Below are positions 13,406 to 19,441 of a DNA stretch of 19,441 nucleotides, piece after piece. The DNA is taken from positions 1 to 19,441 of the forward strand of contig JBDTLT010000092.1 in assembly GCA_039934635.1 (NCBI GenBank), in the 5' to 3' direction. Both the position numbers and the translations under genes were made by a program. The notes beneath the pieces were generated by a model. That model was given only the letters and a program-made list of their open reading frames with translations, was not told the DNA's origin and did not search any database. The stretch's first letter is position 1. Each line of letters opens with the position of its first letter. Origin of the DNA: DATLFA01 sp039934635 (lineage in GTDB: Bacteria > Actinomycetota > Acidimicrobiia > Acidimicrobiales > WLNW01).

Positions 13406-13881
13406 CCGTGATGCACGACATCGTGCGCACGTATCAGGATCACGTCGGCCAACGTGAGGTTGCCGAGCTCTTCGTGGATCATCGTGAACGGTGTCGCACC
13501 GACGAGTGCGATCGCCGCTCGCCAATCGCCGACGGCACGACCGATGGTCCACAGCGCGGCCGGGACATCGACGTCGTCATAGTGGCGCGCGTCGGCCAGC
13601 AGGTCTTGGTCGTACAGTGCCACCGGGCCGTCGTTACCGAGCGCGACGCTTGCCACGCGCTCGGCCCAGATGCCGATGTTGTCGCCGACGTGGCAGAGAT
13701 AGCCCGACACGGTCCATTGCCGGTCGGGATGGCGAAGGCGCCCGTTCTCGCGTGTCGCCATCGTGCCGAATCGCCGTGGTGCGTCCTCGATGATCTCGTT
13801 CGCGGCGACCAGCGGTATCGACCACTGAAAGCCGCAGCCGCGACACGGGTCTCCGTACAGCGCGGTTCCCCAGTTGTTCAT
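13375..13881 (-). CDS. DinB-like / mycothiol-dependent-type four-helix protein (168 aa)
   Basis: Small helical protein of the DinB/maleylpyruvate isomerase-like superfamily. Seen: an N-terminal C-x2-C pair (DPCRGCGFQW), WTVSGYLCHVGDNIGIWAERV carrying the first His of the putative metal site, and a last helix LADVILIRAHDVVHHGWDVERTL with the characteristic clustered His and Asp. Members bind Zn or Ni and include thiol-dependent transferases, so a link to mycothiol is possible but unproven. ATG 13881 is preceded by AACAAT six bases upstream. ATG 13899, in frame and 3 nt after the permease stop, is an alternative giving six more residues. It lies between the ABC permease and NUDIX genes, all on the same strand. 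Confidence 0.8.
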   Translation of the reverse strand: MNNWGTALYGDPCRGCGFQWSIPLVAANEIIEDAPRRFGTMATRENGRLRHPDRQWTVSGYLCHVGDNIGIWAERVASVALGNDGPVALYDQDLLADARHYDDVDVPAALWTIGRAVGDWRAAIALVGATPFTMIHEELGNLTLADVILIRAHDVVHHGWDVERTLSP

Positions 13882-13902
13882 GCGGGCATTGTTGCGCATG
13901 GT

Positions 13903-15114
13903 TCAGGCGCGGCGCAGCAACGCCAGCGCGTCGCGCCACGCGATGCGCGAGCCGCGCCGTAACAGCACCTGTTCGTAGACCTTGCCGGCCAGCTTCCACA
14001 CGGCAAAGGTCGTGGCCAGCAACAGCACCATGGCGGCCACGATTTCGGCCACCGAGGCCGCGCCGGCCGCCATGCGCATCGGCATGAGGAACGGCGCGAT
14101 CGGCGGGATGATCGACAAGATCCTGCTGGCCCCCGACTCTGGGACGTAGCCGAACACGAAGACCAGCAGGTAGGCGCCGACCAACGCGGTCATGATCGGT
14201 GCGGCCGCGCCCGGCGCGTCTTCCTGGCGGCTGACGAGCGAGCCGGCCAACGCGAACAGCGTCGAATACAGCGCATAGCCACCGAGGAACCATACGATCG
14301 TCACGGGCAGTGTCGACCAGATCTCGCCCGGCACATGGGTGCCGGAGATTGCCAACGACACCAACCCGGCCAGTGTCGCCAAGACGAATTGCAACAGCGC
14401 CACGACGCCGATGCCGATGACCTTGCCCGCCAAGAGTTGATCGGCGCGGACGCGCGCGAGCAGTAACTCGATGACCGCGGTCGATTTCTCCTCGACCACA
14501 CCCACGAGCACGTAGTTGCCGAAGGTCTGGAGCGAGATGAACAAGAGGATTGCGGTGAGCGTGCCCGTGAGCACGGCCAACCCCATGTTGTCCGAATCGC
14601 CGTCGACAGTGACGGCATCGAGCCCGGGCGGTGAGAGCACCGTGCTCACTTGCGCGGGGCTGAGGCCGGCATCGACCAATCCTTGGCGGATCTCGGCCGC
14701 CGTCCACGCCTGCTGGACGATGGTGCGCACGTCGTCGTCGATCTCGCCGGAGAAGACCATCTGTCGTTCGCTGCCGATGATCGCCACATCGACATCGCCA
14801 TCGTCGACGGCACGGCGGGCCGACTCGGCGTCACCGTAGGGTCGTACGGCGACGGTGCGATCGACCAAGGCGCCGGTCTGCGCGATTGCCGACTCGAAGC
14901 CGATCGGGATCGGCGCAGTCGCGCCGACGAGGATGGTCTCGGCCCCGCCGTCGCCGGCCACTCGGTTGATCACGCCGATGGCGAGGATGATGAAGACCAA
15001 GATGCCGGTGAGGACGGTGAACGTCTTCCCGCGTAGGCGCTCATAGATCTCTCGGCGCGCGATCATGCGCACGACATGCGTCGTACGCATCGAGTCGTTG
15101 CGGTCGTCAGGCAT
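13903..15114 (-). CDS. ABC-2 type transporter permease, NatB-like (403 aa)
   Basis: Membrane subunit of an exporter. Seen: a cytosolic N-terminus ending in an arginine-rich amphipathic stretch, TM1 at about 32-50, a large extracytoplasmic domain (about 51-178), then a block of five or more TM helices from about 180 to 380 with the family motif VVEEKSTAVIELLL (residues about 207-220), as in NatB and YhaP, and a basic C-terminal tail. The start ATG 15114 overlaps the ATPase stop by 8 nt, which couples the two subunits; ATG 15090 is a possible alternative. Together with the ATPase it would form a two-component exporter of ions, peptides or small molecules. The substrate is unknown. Confidence 0.9.
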   Translation of the reverse strand: MPDDRNDSMRTTHVVRMIARREIYERLRGKTFTVLTGILVFIILAIGVINRVAGDGGAETILVGATAPIPIGFESAIAQTGALVDRTVAVRPYGDAESARRAVDDGDVDVAIIGSERQMVFSGEIDDDVRTIVQQAWTAAEIRQGLVDAGLSPAQVSTVLSPPGLDAVTVDGDSDNMGLAVLTGTLTAILLFISLQTFGNYVLVGVVEEKSTAVIELLLARVRADQLLAGKVIGIGVVALLQFVLATLAGLVSLAISGTHVPGEIWSTLPVTIVWFLGGYALYSTLFALAGSLVSRQEDAPGAAAPIMTALVGAYLLVFVFGYVPESGASRILSIIPPIAPFLMPMRMAAGAASVAEIVAAMVLLLATTFAVWKLAGKVYEQVLLRRGSRIAWRDALALLRRA

Positions 15115-16039
15115 CGGGCGGGCTATCGATGCGGTTCCGTTCGGCGACGTCCAACTTGTCCCGCCCGACCGCGCTCAAGAAAACCTCCGAAAGATCCGGC
15201 GGCGCAAACGAGTAGGCGACTACTTCGCCGCGTGCGTGGGCTGCCGCGATCAGGCTGCCGGCATCGGTCGTGCGATCGACGATCGCTCGGTAGCGCCGCT
15301 TGTCGTCGGTGGTCAACGCCACGCCATCGGGAGCCCAGTCGGTCGGAGTCGCGAACTCGACGTCGAGGTAACGCGTCGTACTCGCGGAGCGCAGCTCGGC
15401 CACGTCACCGCGCAGCACGACTCGACCGTGATCGACGATGACCACTGCGCTGCATACGTCGGCGACCAGGTCGAGCTGATGGCTACTGAGCAGTAGCGCG
15501 GTGCCGCGCGCGACTTCTTCGCGCAGTACGTCGCCGAGCATCTCGACTGCGATCGGGTCGAGCCCGGAAAAGGGCTCGTCGAGCACCAGCACGTCTGGCT
15601 CGTTGAGCAATGCCAGCGCGAGTTGCACGCGTTGTTGATTGCCACTCGACAAGCTCTGCACGGTGTCGCCGCGACGATCGCTCAGATCGAGGCGCTCGAG
15701 CCATTCGTCGGCCGAACGGGCGGCTGCCGCGTCGCGATAGCCCGAGAGCTTCGCGTAGTAGACGAGGTGGTCTCGCACCTTCATGCGGGGGTACATACCG
15801 CGTTCGGCCGGCATATATCCGAACCGCTGCCGGACCTCGTGGTCGATGGGATTTCCATCCCAGGTCACCACGCCGCGGTCGAGCGTTATCAACTGCATGA
15901 TGGCGCGCATGGTCGTCGTCTTGCCGGCGCCGTTGGGCCCCAGGAAACCGACGATCTGGCCTCGCTCGACCCGCAAGCCGACGTCATCGAGGGCGAGCAG
16001 CGAGCCGTAGCGCTTGGTCAGCCCGTCTACGAGAAGCAT
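15107..16039 (-). CDS. ABC transporter ATP-binding protein, NatA-like (310 aa)
   Basis: ATPase subunit of the exporter formed with the permease at 13903. Seen: Walker A GPNGAGKT (residues 34-41), PAERG in place of a Gln at the Q-loop (Glu79, common in NatA-type ATPases), signature LSSGNQQR (130-137), Walker B VLVLDEP (150-156) followed by FSGLD, and the switch His in SSHQLD. About 85 C-terminal residues resemble the DUF4162 tail of NatA-type ATPases. All catalytic motifs are present. TACTCG lies 7 nt before the ATG as a partial -10, and CAGGG gives a weak ribosome site. The gap to the upstream MmcQ-like gene is only 27 nt, so they are likely co-transcribed. Confidence 0.92.
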   Translation of the reverse strand: MLLVDGLTKRYGSLLALDDVGLRVERGQIVGFLGPNGAGKTTTMRAIMQLITLDRGVVTWDGNPIDHEVRQRFGYMPAERGMYPRMKVRDHLVYYAKLSGYRDAAAARSADEWLERLDLSDRRGDTVQSLSSGNQQRVQLALALLNEPDVLVLDEPFSGLDPIAVEMLGDVLREEVARGTALLLSSHQLDLVADVCSAVVIVDHGRVVLRGDVAELRSASTTRYLDVEFATPTDWAPDGVALTTDDKRRYRAIVDRTTDAGSLIAAAHARGEVVAYSFAPPDLSEVFLSAVGRDKLDVAERNRIDSPPDA

Positions 16040-16066
16040 CGCCCTGCGAGTATTGCATCCACGTTG

Positions 16067-16480
16067 TCAGGCCGTCGGTCGGTCGACGAGGGCGGCCAGT
16101 TTCTTGGGGGCCATCACGCAGTAACTGTGCCGCACGAGCTCCGTGACGAGGTCCCAGTCGACGTCGTCTTCGAGCACCAAGCCGGCAATGTCGGGGAACC
16201 ACACCGGCCGGAAGTACGGGTAGCCGGCGCTGCTCAGCGCGTCGAGCTCCGGCCCCGACGAGCGAAAGGTCAGCACCGTCACCGGGCCGTCCGTGCGGGC
16301 GGCGCGGGCGTAGGCAGGGGGCCACCCTTCGTCAATGGCGACGACGTGAGCGAAGTTCTTCTTGCGCACGACCCAACGAGTGCCTACCCACGCCTGTTCC
16401 TCGGACACTTCGGGTAGCGCGAGGCAGACCGCGCGCAGCGCGGCGACGATCTCGTCGGACACCTCCGTGTGTTCGGTCAC
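16067..16480 (-). CDS. MmcQ/YjbR family protein (137 aa)
   Basis: Small alpha/beta protein of the MmcQ/YjbR (CyaY-like fold) family, often described as DNA-binding but without a proven function. Seen: the opening helix followed by CLALPEVSEEQAW, the central VRKKNFAHVVAID, then a strand pair around VTVLTFRSSG and the C-terminal helix DLVTELVRHSYCVMAPKKLAALV, where the family usually has WxLVxxSYxLVxxxLP. The start is GTG 16480 with GGGAG about 9 nt upstream. First gene of the minus-strand run, divergent from the SDR at 16566 with a symmetric TACCGTA between them. Confidence 0.85.
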   Translation of the reverse strand: MTEHTEVSDEIVAALRAVCLALPEVSEEQAWVGTRWVVRKKNFAHVVAIDEGWPPAYARAARTDGPVTVLTFRSSGPELDALSSAGYPYFRPVWFPDIAGLVLEDDVDWDLVTELVRHSYCVMAPKKLAALVDRPTA

Positions 16481-16511
16481 CCCGCTGCTCCCAAGGTCGG
16501 CGACGGCGGTC

Positions 16512-16518
16512 TACCGTA
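16512..16518. promoter_or_regulatory. Symmetric -10 candidate (TACCGTA) in the MmcQ-SDR divergent region
   Basis: Reads TACCGT on the plus strand (16512-16517) and TACGGT on the minus strand (16518-16513), so both directions fit TANNNT. Both downstream genes have Shine-Dalgarno sequences, with expected leaders of about 26 nt (minus) and 42 nt (plus). No -35 motif recognised. Confidence 0.4.
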
Positions 16519-16565
16519 CCGGAGCCGCGGGGCGAGCCTGCGGGCGCGAGACGAGGGGAATCACG

Positions 16566-17408
16566 ATGCTCGAAGAGTTCGAAGGCCGAGTTGCGGTGAT
16601 CACCGGCGCGGGCAGTGGCATCGGCGCGGCCTTGGCCCGCGAGTGCGCGGCGTTGTCGATGAAGGTGGTCGTGGCCGACCTCGATCAGGGTCGAGCCGAC
16701 GCGGTCGCGAAGTCGATCGAGGGTGTGGCCGAAGCGGCGTTGCCGATCGCCGTCGATGTCGCGGACCCGGCGAGCGTCGACCGGCTCGCCGATGAAGTGA
16801 GCAAGGTATTCGGCGCGCCCGATCTGTTGTGCAACAACGCGGGTGTGTCCCCGTTCGGCTTGCTGTGGGAATTCGCACCCGTCGATTGGAACTGGGTGAT
16901 CGGCGTCAACATCTTGGGCGTGGCCAACTGCATCCGCAGTTTCGTCCCTCGCATGATCGCGGCGGGCCGCGGTGGGCACATCGTGAACACGGCTTCGGCC
17001 GCGGCGTTGCAGGGACAAACCCGGCTCGGCGCGTATTGCGCGACCAAACACGCCGTGCTTGGCATCTCGGATTCGCTGCGACTCGATCTCGTCCCGTACG
17101 GGATCGGCGTCAGCGTGCTGTGTCCCGGCGGTGTCAACACCAACATCTCGCAGACACTCGGCCGATTGTCCTCGACCGATCCCAAGGATCTCGACGCCGA
17201 CGTTGGTGCCTACATCGCGTCGATCGACGCCAGCATGAGCACCGCAATCGAACCCGAACGGGTTGCATCGCTCGTGTTGCGGGGCGTCCGCGAGAACCAG
17301 CCGTACATCATGACCGCGCCAGGGCAGAAGCCCTCTGTCGCCCAACGCTGCGAAGCGATCCTCGCGGCGCACGATCACGCGCGCGCTATCGATCCCTCGC
17401 TTCCCTGA
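16566..17408 (+). CDS. Short-chain dehydrogenase/reductase (280 aa)
   Basis: Classical SDR. Seen: TGAGSGIG (residues 13-20), D38 in VVADLD at the end of the second strand (favours NAD over NADP), NNAG (90-93), N115, and catalytic S144/Y157/K161 (NTASAAALQG then YCATK). The tail after GGVNTNI is somewhat extended, as in many actinobacterial SDRs. The start ATG 16566 has GAGGGGAA 5-6 nt upstream; an open frame further upstream would run into the divergent MmcQ-like gene. The 3' end overlaps the converging small gene by 23 nt. No obvious pathway partner next to it; a steroid, fatty-acid or alcohol substrate is possible. Confidence 0.92.
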   Translation: MLEEFEGRVAVITGAGSGIGAALARECAALSMKVVVADLDQGRADAVAKSIEGVAEAALPIAVDVADPASVDRLADEVSKVFGAPDLLCNNAGVSPFGLLWEFAPVDWNWVIGVNILGVANCIRSFVPRMIAAGRGGHIVNTASAAALQGQTRLGAYCATKHAVLGISDSLRLDLVPYGIGVSVLCPGGVNTNISQTLGRLSSTDPKDLDADVGAYIASIDASMSTAIEPERVASLVLRGVRENQPYIMTAPGQKPSVAQRCEAILAAHDHARAIDPSLP

Positions 17409-17721
17409 GCGCGTCGGACGCGATCCACGACACGATGAGGCTGTCCGGATAATCGACCAGATGATCGCGGGCCAACGCGTCGACGAGTTCGCTCTCGTCG
17501 TCCAGATGGGCGCGGGCGATGGCCACCACCTGCCGGTCGCGGCTCGTGGCCGCGATGTCGCGCGCCCGGTCGAGGCGGCGGGGGTGGCATTCCAATAGCG
17601 CGGCCATCGTGACGACGACCGCGTCGGCGGTCGTGTCCGCTTGGGCCACGATCCACGAGATCGCGGCGAGGTCGCCGCCGATCGCTCTTCGGATCGAATT
17701 CTCCACGGCGTCATCGGTCAT
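17386..17721 (-). CDS. Hypothetical protein (111 aa), acidic, helical
   Basis: I do not recognise a family with confidence. The product is an acidic, mostly helical soluble protein with no signal peptide or membrane segment. It begins MTDDAVENSIRRAIGGD and contains LECHPRRLDRARDIAATS and ALARDHLVDYPDSLIVSW; the repeated Asp/Arg/Ala helices suggest an all-alpha domain. ATG 17721 is preferred over a GTG five codons upstream, although neither has a Shine-Dalgarno. Its 3' end overlaps the SDR gene by 23 nt tail to tail, and its 5' side faces a cluster of TGAC/GTCA half-sites shared with the membrane-protein gene at 17868. Confidence 0.65.
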   Translation of the reverse strand: MTDDAVENSIRRAIGGDLAAISWIVAQADTTADAVVVTMAALLECHPRRLDRARDIAATSRDRQVVAIARAHLDDESELVDALARDHLVDYPDSLIVSWIASDALREARDR

Positions 17722-17741
17722 GCACCGAGCCTGCACGCCGT

Positions 17742-17801
17742 CGCTGACACTTCGCTGACCACGGTGACCCGTCGAGTGCTGCAGGTGTCAGCGAGGTGTC
17801 A
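17742..17801. promoter_or_regulatory. Cluster of TGAC/GTCA half-sites forming an inverted repeat (operator candidate)
   Basis: TGACACTTCGCTGA (17745-17758) and TCAGCGAGGTGTCA (17788-17801) form a 14-nt inverted repeat with one mismatch and a 29-nt spacer. Each arm contains an 11-bp direct repeat: CGCTGAC at 17742 and 17753, GGTGTCA at 17784 and 17795. Another TGAC lies at 17765. One-turn spacing and location between divergent genes suggest binding sites for a dimeric regulator. Confidence 0.45.
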
Positions 17802-17867
17802 CGGCCACCGCTCACCATCGCGACAGTGGGCAGCACGGCCCGCTTCGACCTTCGGAGGCCGGTAGAC

Positions 17868-18455
17868 GTGAAAAGCGAAACATTCGAGATCAAGCGGTGG
17901 GCACGGTGGCTCGGCACATTCGTCGGGTTTCCCCTCGCCGGCGTGGCGGCGAGGATCGTCGCGGGCAACATCAACGGTGTCGGCGCAGCCGCCATCGGCG
18001 GGCTGGCCGGCGGGGCCACGCTCGGGGCCATCCAGGTGGCGATCGGCGCGATGGCTGCCGAAGATCGAGTCCGCTGGATCGCCGCCACCGGCGTCGGCTT
18101 CGCGGCGGGCCTCGCAACCGGCGCGAGCACGGTGGGTTATCGCACCGACACCGCCAGCCTCGTCGTCATGGGTGCCCTCAGTGGCGCCGGCGTCGGGCTC
18201 GCACAAGCGCTGTCGGTGCCGATGCGCGTCGTCGACCGCATCCTGTGGGCAGTAGGGACACCCGCGCTGTGGGCCGGTGGTTGGTTGATCACTTCGCAGG
18301 TGATCACCGATGCTGACCGGCAACACGCGGTCTTCGGTTCGTCGGGCGCGTTGGCCGTGAGCGCAGTCGCCGGGGTCCTGTTCGCCATGCGCCGTGGCCG
18401 CACTACGGCAACGGTTGCCCTCGTCGGCACCGCGAACGATCGGGTGGCAGCGTGA
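17868..18455 (+). CDS. Glycine/alanine-rich integral membrane protein (195 aa), hypothetical
   Basis: Predicted polytopic inner-membrane protein with about five or six hydrophobic segments (near residues 15-32, 40-64, 71-90, 96-115, 120-145 and 160-178). It is rich in small residues (GGLAGGATLGAI, GVGFAAGLATGAS) and opens with a short charged N-terminus KSETFEIKRWARW. I recognise no family. The start is GTG 17868, supported by CGGAGG about 9 nt upstream; an in-frame open stretch back to 17796 lacks such support and overlaps the half-site cluster. The stop overlaps the MMPL start (TGATG), so the two are probably expressed together and this protein may be a partner of the transporter; that is inference from position only. 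Confidence 0.75.
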   Translation: MKSETFEIKRWARWLGTFVGFPLAGVAARIVAGNINGVGAAAIGGLAGGATLGAIQVAIGAMAAEDRVRWIAATGVGFAAGLATGASTVGYRTDTASLVVMGALSGAGVGLAQALSVPMRVVDRILWAVGTPALWAGGWLITSQVITDADRQHAVFGSSGALAVSAVAGVLFAMRRGRTTATVALVGTANDRVAA

Positions 18456-19441
18456 TGCGGCGGCTCGGACAGGTCGTGGTGCGCCGCCGGCGCGCCGTCA
18501 TCCTTGCGTGGGTCGTGGCGCTGCTCGTCACGGCCACCATCGGAAGCTCGGCCTTCTCGGTCCTGTCGACCGAGTTCGGCGCGGGCAGCAGCACCGAGTC
18601 GGGTCGGGTGGCGAAGCAACTCGACGACATGGCGGAGACCGGCGGCGAGATCGCGATCATCGCCGACGGTATCGACATCGACGACCCTCAGGTGCAACGC
18701 GAGGTCACTGCGGGGCTCGCGCCGATCGGCGCGCTCGACGGAGTGCTCGACGTGGCCGACCCGTGGTCCACGGGCGTCGCTGCGCTGCGGGCCACTGACG
18801 GACGCGCCGCGCTGTTCGTGGTGACCGTCGCCGGTGACCTCGACGACGACGCAGAGCTCGCGGTCGCCAAAAAAGTCGAAGACCTTGCGCACGACCTCCA
18901 CGCGACAGAGATCCTCGTTGGCGGCAACGTGCTCGTGAGCGAAACCTTCGGCACCGCGTCGGAGAAGGATCTGTTGCGAGGCGAAGCGATCGCGCTTCCC
19001 ATCGCGATCGTCGTCATGGTGTTGTTGCTCGGCGGGCTCATCGCGGCCGGCATGCCGTTGCTGGTCGCGCTCGGCGGTGTCATCCCGACGCTTGCGGTGC
19101 TCGTCGGCGCGACGCTCGTCGGCGACGTGTCGATCTTCTCGGTGAACGTCGTCAACATGCTCGGCATCGGCTTGGGCATCGACTACGGGCTGCTGATGGT
19201 CAATCGGTTCCGCGAAGAGCGCGGCCACGGGATCGAACTCCACGATGCCGTGGTGGCCACCGTCGCCGCGGCCGGCACGACGGTGCTCTTTTCGTCGCTC
19301 ACCGTGGCGGTGGCGATGTGCGGCCTGTTCGTCTTCGGTGTGCCCATCCTCACGTCGTTCGGCATCGCCGGTCTCGCAGTGGTGTTGCTGAGCATGTTCG
19401 CGGCGGTGACGTTGTTGCCGGCGACGCTGGCGGCGGTCGGC
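18455..19441 (+). CDS. MMPL-family RND transporter, N-terminal part, cut by window edge
   Basis: First 329 residues of an MMPL/RND exporter, proton-driven and in actinobacteria often moving lipids or acting as efflux pumps. Seen: a basic N-terminus VVVRRRRAVIL leading into TM1 (about 14-34); an extracytoplasmic loop of about 140 residues (35-176), with STEFGAGSSTESGRVAKQL near its start; TM2 from about 179; and then TM3 onward with the proton-relay Asp-Tyr pair D243-Y244 in LGIGLGIDYG followed by NRFREER. The loop is shorter than in MmpL3-type lipid exporters. ATG 18455 overlaps the previous stop by one base; GTG 18452 would also be possible. No stop occurs before the window end. Confidence 0.92.
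   Translation, partial: MRRLGQVVVRRRRAVILAWVVALLVTATIGSSAFSVLSTEFGAGSSTESGRVAKQLDDMAETGGEIAIIADGIDIDDPQVQREVTAGLAPIGALDGVLDVADPWSTGVAALRATDGRAALFVVTVAGDLDDDAELAVAKKVEDLAHDLHATEILVGGNVLVSETFGTASEKDLLRGEAIALPIAIVVMVLLLGGLIAAGMPLLVALGGVIPTLAVLVGATLVGDVSIFSVNVVNMLGIGLGIDYGLLMVNRFREERGHGIELHDAVVATVAAAGTTVLFSSLTVAVAMCGLFVFGVPILTSFGIAGLAVVLLSMFAAVTLLPATLAAVG

Overview
The window is a dense, high-GC chromosomal segment with actinobacterial character. The evidence is strong G/C bias at third codon positions, GTG starts, many start codons sitting 6-7 nt after a TANNNT -10 element (leaderless transcription), a beta-carbonic anhydrase resembling mycobacterial Rv1284, an MMPL transporter, and a large LuxR-type ATPase regulator. 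A free-living actinobacterium, possibly Acidimicrobiia (Ilumatobacter-like), is my inference and is not proven. I saw no rRNA, tRNA, CRISPR array, insertion sequence or phage gene, and no stretch over 300 bases without a gene.

Layout. (1) 1-1120: start of a minus-strand fatty acid desaturase, then a 42-residue basic protein and a beta-carbonic anhydrase on the plus strand. (2) 1125-4205: a PcaC-like carboxymuconolactone decarboxylase family protein and a large LuxR-family (LAL) regulator. (3) 4209-12003: a catabolic-looking island of two facing transcription units. Plus strand: a 3-hydroxyisobutyrate dehydrogenase-like enzyme, an ACMSD-type amidohydrolase and a Baeyer-Villiger-type flavoprotein. 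Minus strand: a TauD-like dioxygenase, an SDR and a second amidohydrolase. Two hotdog thioesterase-like genes diverge from the dioxygenase. (4) 12012-16480: a minus-strand run of MmcQ/YjbR, ABC ATPase, ABC-2 permease, DinB-like, NUDIX and AAC(3)-like genes. (5) 16566-19441: an SDR, a small convergent hypothetical gene, a glycine-rich membrane protein and the start of an MMPL transporter.

The most interesting signal is regulatory. The promoter regions before the decarboxylase gene (1241) and before the catabolic operon (4286) carry the same architecture: two CTRCGTAG-like sites 22 bp apart, then a shared CAC-N-GATG-NN-TC block at the same offset, then a TANNNT -10 element at the same offset. 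The two promoters bracket the LAL regulator gene, which makes that protein the obvious candidate factor. The LAL protein itself has Arg in place of the Walker A Lys. The flavoprotein keeps its Rossmann motifs and catalytic Arg but has lost the His and Trp of the Baeyer-Villiger fingerprint. The dioxygenase and thioesterase genes diverge from a symmetric -10 element (AGGGTACTCT) that can serve both directions with leaderless starts. Together these suggest an undescribed regulon for breakdown of an unidentified organic acid, cyclic or aromatic compound. The substrate cannot be read from the sequence.
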